Below are positions 31,544 through 37,904 of a stretch of DNA of 64,000 nucleotides, piece by piece. Source of the stretch: Rubrivivax sp. (lineage in GTDB: Bacteria > Pseudomonadota > Gammaproteobacteria > Burkholderiales > Burkholderiaceae_C); the NCBI GenBank assembly GCA_020248945.1, contig JADCGQ010000012.1, positions 87,175 to 151,174 on the forward strand. Reading direction: 5' to 3'. The notes beneath the pieces were generated by a model, which was not told the DNA's origin, did no database searches, and saw only the letters and a list, made by a program, of their open reading frames with translations. Both the position numbers and the translations under genes were made by a program. The stretch's first letter is position 1. Every line of letters starts with the position of its first letter.

Positions 31544-32817
31544 GCCCCACCGATTGGCGAGCCGCCCTCGCCGGCGCCGCCGCCACGCTGCTGGCACCCG
31601 GGGCGCACGCCGCCGACGCCGCCACGCCCTGGCTCGTCGACACCGCCGTGCTGCTGTACAGCGAAGGCGGCGGCCGCGTGCGCGCCGTCGAGCCCGTGGT
31701 GGGCCTGAAGCGCACCGACGCCGCCGGGGTGACGACGGGCCTGAAGGTCACGCTCGACAGCCTCACCGGCGCCTCGCCCAACGGCGCCGTGGCTCAGCCC
31801 GGCGTGCAGACCTTCACCTCGCCCTCGGGCAAGGGCAGCTGGACGGCCGCGCCTGGCGTGCGCCCGCTCGACCCGAGCTTCAAGGACACCCGCGTCGCCC
31901 TGGCCGCCAACCAGGAACGCCCCTGGGGCGCCGACCAGCGCCTGAGCTACGGCGCGAACGTCTCGCGCGAGTACGACTTCACCTCGCTGGGCGCCAACGT
32001 CTCGCTGGCGCGCGACTTCGACCGCAAGAACACCACGCTGAGCATCGGCCTGGCGCTGGAGGCCGACCAGCTGCGCCCCGTGGGCGGCCAGCCCGCGGGC
32101 CTGAAGCCGATGTTCGGCGCCGGCTCGTCCAAGGGCGGCAACGGCTCGCGCCAGGTGGCCGACCTGCTGCTGGGCTGGACGCAGGTGGTCAACCGCCAGT
32201 GGCTGATGCAGCTGAACCTGGGCCTGGGCAGCGGCAGCGGCGAACATACCGATCCGTACAAGCTGCTGAGCGTGCTCGACGGCAGCAGCGGCCTCGTCAC
32301 CGGCTCGCGCTACGTGGCCGAGTTGCGTCCGGACAGCCGCACGCGCACGAGCCTGTTCTGGGGCCACAAGGTCAGCCTGGGACCGGGCGTGCTCGACGCC
32401 TCGTACCGCTGGTACGGCGACGACTGGGGCGTGCGCGCCCACACGGTCGACCTGCGCTGGCGCCACCCGCTGCCCGGCGGCGGCTTCGTGCAGCCGCGCT
32501 GGCGCCACCACATCCAGCAGGCCGCCGACTTCTACCGCCCCTGGCTCATCGAAGGCCGCGACTGGAACAGCACGACGCAGACCAGCCCGCTGTCGGCGGC
32601 CTCGGCCGACGAGCGCCTGGGCGCCTTCTCGGCCGACACGGTGGGCGTCACGCTCGGCTGGCCGCTGGCCCGCGACAGCCTGCTCACGCTGCGCGCCGAA
32701 ACCTATCGCCAGCGGCAGGACGCGCCGAGCGGCGCGCCCGGCGTGCTGGCCACGCTGGCACCGGCGCTCGACCTGAAGGCGACGATGCTGACGGTGGGAT
32801 GGTCGTTCCGCTGGTGA
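31534..32817 (+). CDS. DUF3570 outer-membrane beta-barrel protein with flavinylation-like motif
   Basis: This is a 427-residue exported protein. A Sec signal peptide (cleavage near AHAADA) is followed by many alternating beta-strands, and the sequence ends in VGWSFRW, the aromatic C-terminus typical of outer-membrane barrels. Residues 75-81 read DSLTGAS, followed by PNGA. This matches the D-x-x-(S/T)-G-A-(T/S) sites that ApbE modifies with FMN in NqrC-type proteins, and an apbE gene follows directly. Ser81 would be the attachment residue. Family function is unknown; the flavin idea is inference. ATG 31534 is set by GGAGG upstream. Confidence 0.85.
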   Translation: MQLSPTDWRAALAGAAATLLAPGAHAADAATPWLVDTAVLLYSEGGGRVRAVEPVVGLKRTDAAGVTTGLKVTLDSLTGASPNGAVAQPGVQTFTSPSGKGSWTAAPGVRPLDPSFKDTRVALAANQERPWGADQRLSYGANVSREYDFTSLGANVSLARDFDRKNTTLSIGLALEADQLRPVGGQPAGLKPMFGAGSSKGGNGSRQVADLLLGWTQVVNRQWLMQLNLGLGSGSGEHTDPYKLLSVLDGSSGLVTGSRYVAELRPDSRTRTSLFWGHKVSLGPGVLDASYRWYGDDWGVRAHTVDLRWRHPLPGGGFVQPRWRHHIQQAADFYRPWLIEGRDWNSTTQTSPLSAASADERLGAFSADTVGVTLGWPLARDSLLTLRAETYRQRQDAPSGAPGVLATLAPALDLKATMLTVGWSFRW

Positions 32818-33782
32818 GCCCCACCGAGGCCGACGCCGTGCCGTGGCTGCAGCGCGCAGCCGGCGGCTGGCGCGGTGGCTTCGATGCCATGGTCAGCCCT
32901 TGCGAGGTGCTGGTCGATGGCGTCGACGAGGCCACGGCGCGCCGTCTCGTGGCGCTGGCGCAGGACGAGGCGCTGCGCATCGAACGGCGCTTCAGTCGAT
33001 ACCGCGACGACAGCGTCGTCGCCCGGCTGCAGGCCGCCCGCGGCGGCTGGCAGTGGGTGGACGACGAGACGGCGCAGTTGCTCGACTTTGCCGCCCAATG
33101 CCACGCGCTCAGCAGCGGCCTGTTCGACATCACCAGTGGCGTGCTGCGCTCGGCCTGGCGCTTCGACGGCAGCGACCGCGTGCCCACGCCTGCCGCGGTG
33201 GCGGCGCTGTTGCCACGCGTGGGCTGGCAGCAGCTGCGCTGGCAGCGCCCGCGCCTGTGGCTGCCCGAGGGCATGGAGCTCGACTTCGGCGGCATCGGCA
33301 AGGAGTACGCCGTCGACCGCACGCTCGCGCGCCTGGGTGCCGACACGCCCGCGCCGATGCTCGTGAACTTCGGCGGTGACCTCGCCTGCAGCGGCCCGCG
33401 CGCCGACGGCAGCCCGTGGCAGGTGGGCATCGAGCAACCCGGCACCGCCGCTGCGGCCGCGGTGCTGAACCTGCGCACCGGTGCGCTGGCCACCAGCGGC
33501 GATGCGCGCCGCTTCGTGCTGCACCAGGGCCGCCGCCTGGGCCACGTGCTCGACCCGCGCACCGGCTGGCCCGTCGAAGGCGCGCCGCGCTCGGTGACAG
33601 TGTCCGCGCCGAGCTGCGTCGAGGCCGGCATGGTGGCGACGATGGCGCTGCTGCAGGGCGCGGGCGCTGCCGCCTGGCTGCGGCAGACCGGCGTGCCGCA
33701 CGCCCTGATCGACGAGCAGGGGCAGGTGCAAGCCCACTTCGACTACCCGCAACGGGAGGACGCTTCATGGCCCCAAGGATGA
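32799..33782 (+). CDS. apbE: ApbE-family FAD:protein FMN transferase
   Basis: ApbE covalently attaches FMN from FAD to Ser/Thr of target proteins. The 327-residue protein has the family landmarks AMVSPCEVLV, LDFGGIGKEYAVDR, NFGGDL, GALATSGDARRF and HVLDPRTGWPV. No signal peptide or lipobox is seen, unlike most ApbE proteins, so it may act before export. ATG 32799 overlaps the DUF3570 gene by 19 bp, and GTG 32814 (GTGA overlap) is an alternative start. The long upstream frame in the ORF track is a shadow. Confidence 0.9.
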   Translation: MVVPLVSPTEADAVPWLQRAAGGWRGGFDAMVSPCEVLVDGVDEATARRLVALAQDEALRIERRFSRYRDDSVVARLQAARGGWQWVDDETAQLLDFAAQCHALSSGLFDITSGVLRSAWRFDGSDRVPTPAAVAALLPRVGWQQLRWQRPRLWLPEGMELDFGGIGKEYAVDRTLARLGADTPAPMLVNFGGDLACSGPRADGSPWQVGIEQPGTAAAAAVLNLRTGALATSGDARRFVLHQGRRLGHVLDPRTGWPVEGAPRSVTVSAPSCVEAGMVATMALLQGAGAAAWLRQTGVPHALIDEQGQVQAHFDYPQREDASWPQG

Positions 33783-34279
33783 CCCGCCGCAGCTGGCTGG
33801 CCGCACTGCCCTGCGGGGCCGCCCTCGGCCTGCTGCCCACGCGCAGCCAGGCCCTCGCAGCGGGCGACGCCGCGCCGGTGCTCGAGCTCGAGGGCGTGGC
33901 CGGGCCGGTGAGCCTGGCGGCGCTGCAGGGCCGTGTCGTGCTGCTGGACTTCTGGGCCTCGTGGTGCCCGCCGTGCCGGCAGTCGTTTCCGTGGATGGAC
34001 CAGATGCTGGCGCGGCACGGCGGCGCGGGCTTGTCGGTGGTGGCGGTGAACCTGGATCAGCAGCGTGGCGCGGCCGAGCTGTTCATGCGCGCCGTGCCGT
34101 CGCGGGCCACGATCGCGTTCGATCCGGCGGGCGACACGCCGCGGCGCTTTGGTGCGAAGGCGATGCCGACCAGCTTCATCATCGGCCGCGACGGGCGGGT
34201 GCGGCTGCAGCACGATGGGTTTCGGGAGGCGGATCAGGGGCCGCTGGAAATGGCGCTAAGGCAGGCACTGGGTGCTTGA
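33767..34279 (+). CDS. TlpA-family periplasmic thioredoxin
   Basis: The 170-residue protein has a twin-arginine-like signal region (TRRSWLAALPCG), then a thioredoxin fold with the active site ASWCPPCRQSFPWMD and the cis-Pro loop KAMPTSFIIGRDGRVR. CPPC is typical of TlpA/ResA reductants. It closes the six-gene redox operon and overlaps apbE by 16 bp, with a GGGAGGA ribosome-binding site. It probably receives electrons from the DsbD-type protein. Confidence 0.9.
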   Translation: MAPRMTRRSWLAALPCGAALGLLPTRSQALAAGDAAPVLELEGVAGPVSLAALQGRVVLLDFWASWCPPCRQSFPWMDQMLARHGGAGLSVVAVNLDQQRGAAELFMRAVPSRATIAFDPAGDTPRRFGAKAMPTSFIIGRDGRVRLQHDGFREADQGPLEMALRQALGA

Positions 34280-34294
34280 GCGGCAGGGGGCGGG

Positions 34295-34406
34295 ACTTCG
34301 ACAGGCTCAGTCCGAACGGGGTCGGGTGCGCTCGGGACTTCGACAAGCTCAGTCCGAACGGAGGGATCGGGAGGTCCCCAATCCGTTCGCGCTGAGCCTG
34401 TCGAAG
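34295..34406. repeat. Three REP-like repeats (two direct, one inverted)
   Basis: The 149-bp spacer between the convergent tlpA-like and glpD genes holds CTTCGACAGGCTCAGTCCGA (about 34296-34320), CTTCGACAAGCTCAGTCCGA (about 34338-34361), and the reverse complement form at 34383-34406. The direct copies are 42 bp apart and the third is inverted. Related copies occur at 58150, 58337 and 63704. They lie at the 3' ends of both genes and could fold into large hairpins. Confidence 0.8.
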
Positions 34407-34428
34407 CGCCCGCCTGGTGCAGGCTGAC

Positions 34429-36057
34429 TCAGGGAAGCCGCGTGTACTGCGCCGCCAGCGCTTGGCAGGCCCCAAGCGCAGGATCGCGGCCGGTCTCCTC
34501 GGCCACCAGGTCGGCCACCGCCGGCGCAGCCTCGGCCGCCTGCGCGGCATCCAGGAACAACAGCCGCGAGCGCCGCGCCAGCACGTCGGTGGTGGTGCGT
34601 GCGTACTCGTGGCGCACGGCAAAACGCACCATCGCCTCGCTCAGCACGCCCTGGCCGGTTTCGCGGTCGTGCGCCAGCCAGCGCGTGGCCCCGGGCAGGG
34701 CCCGCAGCGCGGCCACTTCAGTGCCGTAGAGATGCTCGCCCGGCGGCGCCGCCAGCGAGCGCGCCGGGTCGGCCGCCACTGGCGCGCCCACCAGCCGCAG
34801 CGCGGTCGTCACGCCCGCCGCGCGCTGCGGCAGCAGGCCGGCGGCCATGCAGCGCGCCAGCACGTCCTCGGCCATCGAGCGGTAGGTGGTCCACTTGCCG
34901 CCCGTCACGCTGACGAGGCCGGAGCGCGACACCCACACCGAGTGCTCGCGCGAGATCGACTTGGTGTCGCCGTCGCGGCCCTCGGGTGGCTTGACCAGCG
35001 GCCGCAGCCCCACCCACACCGATCGCACATCGGCCGCCTGCGGCGCGTGCGCCAGGTAGCGGCCGGCCTCGCGCAGGATGAAGGCCACCTCGTCGGCGCG
35101 CGCCTCGGGCTCGGCGGGCGCGTCGGTGCGCGGCGTGTCGGTGGTGCCGAGGATCGTCTTGCCCAGCCAGGGCACGGCAAACAGCACGCGGCCGTCTTCC
35201 GTCTTGGGCACCAGCAGCGCGTGAACCGACGACCCCGAGCCGGGCATGAAGCCGCGGTCGACGACGAGGTGCACGCCCTGGCTCGGCGCCACACGGTGCG
35301 CGGTGCCTCGCGGCGGCTCGTCTTCGTCGTGGTCGAGCGCCGTGATGCCGTCGACCCACACGCCCGTGGCGTTGACCACACAGCGTGCGGCCACCGCGTG
35401 CTCGGTGCCCGTCTCGGTGTCGCGCAGCACGAGGCCACGCACTTGCCCGCGCTCGCGCCGCAGCGCCACCACCGGCGCGTGGTTCAGCAGCAGCGCGCCC
35501 TTGGCCGCCGCGGTGCGCGCCAGCAGCAGCGCCAGGCGTGCGTCGTCGAACTGGCCGTCCCAGTAGCGCACGCCGCCCTGCAGCGTGCCCACCGGGCCCT
35601 GGGCGCGCACGCCGGGCAGCAGCGCCTGCGCCCGGCGGGCGTCGATCCACTCCGTGGCGCCCAGCCCGCGCGAGCCGGCCAGCAGGTCGTAGGCCTTGAG
35701 GCCGGCGCCGTAGAAGCCCTTCTCCCACCAGCGGTAGGCCGGCATCACGAAGGGCAGCGGCGCGGCCACGTGGGGCGCGTTGGCCAGCAGCGCGCCACGT
35801 TCGTGCAGCGCCTCGCGCACGAGGGCCAGATCGCCCTGCGCCAGGTAGCGCACACCGCCGTGCGCCAGCTTGGTGGCGCGCGACGAGGTGCCCTGGGCAA
35901 AGTCGCCGGCCTCCAGCAGCAGCACCGAGAAGCCACGCGCCGCCGCATCCAGCGCCACGCCCAGGCCGACCGAGCCGCCGCCGATGACGGCCAGGTCCCA
36001 TTCGCGCGGCTCGGCCAGCCGGGCCAGCAGGTCGGCGCGGGCCTGCAGCGCGCTCAT
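34429..36057 (-). CDS. glpD: FAD-dependent glycerol-3-phosphate dehydrogenase
   Basis: GlpD oxidises glycerol-3-phosphate to dihydroxyacetone phosphate at the inner membrane and passes electrons to quinone. The 542-residue protein has the FAD dinucleotide loop DLAVIGGGSVGLGVALDAA, GTSSRATKLAHGGVRYL, NATGVWVDG, GTTDTPRTD and GGKWTTYRSMAED. The ORF track runs to 36876, but ATG 36057 overlaps the preceding stop as TGATG and starts the domain correctly. It is the last of three coupled genes with a lactonase and an aldose epimerase. Confidence 0.94.
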   Translation of the reverse strand: MSALQARADLLARLAEPREWDLAVIGGGSVGLGVALDAAARGFSVLLLEAGDFAQGTSSRATKLAHGGVRYLAQGDLALVREALHERGALLANAPHVAAPLPFVMPAYRWWEKGFYGAGLKAYDLLAGSRGLGATEWIDARRAQALLPGVRAQGPVGTLQGGVRYWDGQFDDARLALLLARTAAAKGALLLNHAPVVALRRERGQVRGLVLRDTETGTEHAVAARCVVNATGVWVDGITALDHDEDEPPRGTAHRVAPSQGVHLVVDRGFMPGSGSSVHALLVPKTEDGRVLFAVPWLGKTILGTTDTPRTDAPAEPEARADEVAFILREAGRYLAHAPQAADVRSVWVGLRPLVKPPEGRDGDTKSISREHSVWVSRSGLVSVTGGKWTTYRSMAEDVLARCMAAGLLPQRAAGVTTALRLVGAPVAADPARSLAAPPGEHLYGTEVAALRALPGATRWLAHDRETGQGVLSEAMVRFAVRHEYARTTTDVLARRSRLLFLDAAQAAEAAPAVADLVAEETGRDPALGACQALAAQYTRLP

Positions 36058-36986
36058 CAGCCGGCGGCGAAGTTCACCGGCAGCCCTGCCAGCGGCGCGC
36101 GCGCCATCAGCACGCAACCGGCCCAGGGCTCGGCAGCCAGCTCGTCGGCCGGGCGGTTGGCCCGCGCGGTGGTGACGAACAGCGTGCGGCCGTCGGCGCC
36201 GCCGAAACAGGGCATGGTGGGGCAGCGCACCGGCAGCGGCACGCGGGCCAGCAGCGTGCCGTCGGGCGCGATGCGCACGAGTTGCCTGCCTTCCATCATC
36301 GCGGCCCAGTAGCCGCCCTCGACATCGAGCGCGGCGCCATCGGGCCGGCCGCCATAACCGGCCAACGGTGCGCCGGCCACCTTGGGCTCGAAGGCATGCA
36401 GCACACGTGGCTCGATGAGCCGGCCGGTGCCGGCATCGAGCGTGTAGACCATCACGCGGTGCGAGGGCGTGTCGGTCCAGTAGACGTGGCGGCCGTCGGC
36501 GCTGAAGGCCAGGCCGTTGCTCACCGTCACGTCGCCGGCCACGCGGTCCAGTGTGTGGCCGTCCCAGCGGTACAGCGCCGCGGCGGGCTTGCTGCGCGGG
36601 TCGTAGATCGTGCCCACCCACAGGCGGCCCTGCGCATCGGCCTTGCCGTCGTTGAAGCGCTCCACGGCCGTGTCGTAGGGCGGTGGGGCCAGGCGCTCGC
36701 GGGTGCCATCGCGGGGGTCGAAGCGGAACAGGCCTTCGCGCATCGCCAGCAGCAGGCGGCCGCCGGGCAAGGGGGCCACGCAACCGGGCTCGTTGTCGAA
36801 GTCCCACTGCCGATGCGCGCCGGCGGCGCCGTCGGCCGGGCACCAGCGGTGCAGCGCGCGGCCGGGGATGTCGCACCAGTACAGCGCCTGCTCGTCGGGG
36901 TGCCAGAACGGCGATTCGCCCAGCAGGCTGGGCGGCGCGGGCAGCGGCTGCCAGTCGAGCAGCAGTTCCAACGCGGGTGCCGTCAT
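36057..36986 (-). CDS. SMP-30/gluconolactonase family protein
   Basis: The 309-residue protein is a six-bladed propeller of the SMP-30/regucalcin type. It has LGESPFWHPDEQALYWCDI, RFNDGKADAQGRLWVGT, SNGLAFSADGRHVYWTDT and YGGRPDGAALDVEGGYWAAM. The Glu of GESP, Asn of NDGK, Asn of SNGL and Asp of PDG form the expected metal site. Members hydrolyse sugar lactones. The start ATG 36986 overlaps the epimerase stop region by 4 bp, and the stop overlaps glpD. Confidence 0.9.
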   Translation of the reverse strand: MTAPALELLLDWQPLPAPPSLLGESPFWHPDEQALYWCDIPGRALHRWCPADGAAGAHRQWDFDNEPGCVAPLPGGRLLLAMREGLFRFDPRDGTRERLAPPPYDTAVERFNDGKADAQGRLWVGTIYDPRSKPAAALYRWDGHTLDRVAGDVTVSNGLAFSADGRHVYWTDTPSHRVMVYTLDAGTGRLIEPRVLHAFEPKVAGAPLAGYGGRPDGAALDVEGGYWAAMMEGRQLVRIAPDGTLLARVPLPVRCPTMPCFGGADGRTLFVTTARANRPADELAAEPWAGCVLMARAPLAGLPVNFAAG

Positions 36987-37798
36987 GTCGACGCCACCTT
37001 CAGCGTCATCCAGCCTTCGTGCGTGGCGCCGGGCGCCAGGTCGACCAGGCCGTGCGCGGCCGGATCGGCCATCTGGATGGCGTTGCTGACGTGGCTGACG
37101 GGCTCGACGCACCAGTACGGCTTCTCGTCCGGCGTGTAGACGACGAGCCGGCTGAACGAGGACGTGAGCTCCAGCGACAGCCGCTCGTCGCGCAGCCGCG
37201 CCACGCCCTGCCAGCCGTCGAAGCAGTGGTCGTAGGCGAGTTGCGCGACCTCGCCCACAATGCCGGCCTGTGGCACGCGGCGTTCGGCCAGGCCGCTCGC
37301 ATCGGGCTCCCAGCGGCCGCTCACTTGGGCGTGCAGGTGGCTGCGCGTGCGCTTCGGGAAGTAGGGGTGCCAACCCAGGCCGACGGGCTGCGGGCGTGTG
37401 TCGGTGTTGGTGACGGCCAGGTGCAGCGTGAGGGTGTTGCCGGTGAGCTCGAAGCGCTGGCGCGATTCGAAGGCGAAGGGCCAGTGTGTGTCGGGCGTGT
37501 GCACGTAGCGCAGCTCGGCATCGGCGCCGGAGGCCGACACCACCTGCCAGGGCCGCATCCAGCCGACGCCGTGCACCGAATGCGGGTTGTCGTCGAAGTT
37601 GGGCGCGGTGCTGAAGTCGTGCCCGTGCCACTTGAAGCGGCGGTGGCCCACGCGGTTGGAGTAGGGCACCAGCGGGTAGCTGGCCGCGGCGCGCGCAGCC
37701 GCGAGCTCGGCGGGTTCGCTGCTGCGCATCACCGGCAGCTCGCCGTGGGCATCAGAGAACCACAGGCCGGCGATGGCGCCGCCGAGGTCGGGCCGCAC
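36983..37798 (-). CDS. Aldose 1-epimerase family protein
   Basis: This is a galactose-mutarotase-like protein with NRVGHRRFKWHGHDF, HGVGWMRPWQV, LGWHPYFP and EPVSHVSNAI. The His of HGVGW, the second His of GWHPYFP and the Glu of VEPVS fit the sugar-binding site. GTG 37798 is the first standard start in frame, but it begins inside the first beta-strand (VRPDLGGAIAGLW). Upstream in frame the codons give ISNALILTAGALRLA, which looks like the true N-terminus, with GGAGA 5 nt before an ATC at 37843. The real start may therefore be ATC 37843. Confidence 0.85.
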   Translation of the reverse strand: MRPDLGGAIAGLWFSDAHGELPVMRSSEPAELAAARAAASYPLVPYSNRVGHRRFKWHGHDFSTAPNFDDNPHSVHGVGWMRPWQVVSASGADAELRYVHTPDTHWPFAFESRQRFELTGNTLTLHLAVTNTDTRPQPVGLGWHPYFPKRTRSHLHAQVSGRWEPDASGLAERRVPQAGIVGEVAQLAYDHCFDGWQGVARLRDERLSLELTSSFSRLVVYTPDEKPYWCVEPVSHVSNAIQMADPAAHGLVDLAPGATHEGWMTLKVAST

Positions 37799-37904
37799 GG
37801 CCAGGCGCAGCGCGCCGGCGGTCAGGATGAGGGCATTGCTGATGGTCTTCTCCGATGTCGCTGCGGGTGTCAGTCCCCGGCGACCATGATGCCGTAGCGC
37901 GCCG

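Noticed and set aside
30556-33782. Long overlapping plus-strand ORFs suggesting fused proteins in the redox operon
   Set aside because: The N-terminal parts are frame-shifted shadows of the peroxiredoxin, DUF4266 and DUF3570 genes. Domain starts and ribosome-binding sites define separate genes.
34295-34406. CRISPR array
   Set aside because: Repeats are only about 25 bp, with unequal spacing and one inverted copy; no cas genes are present.
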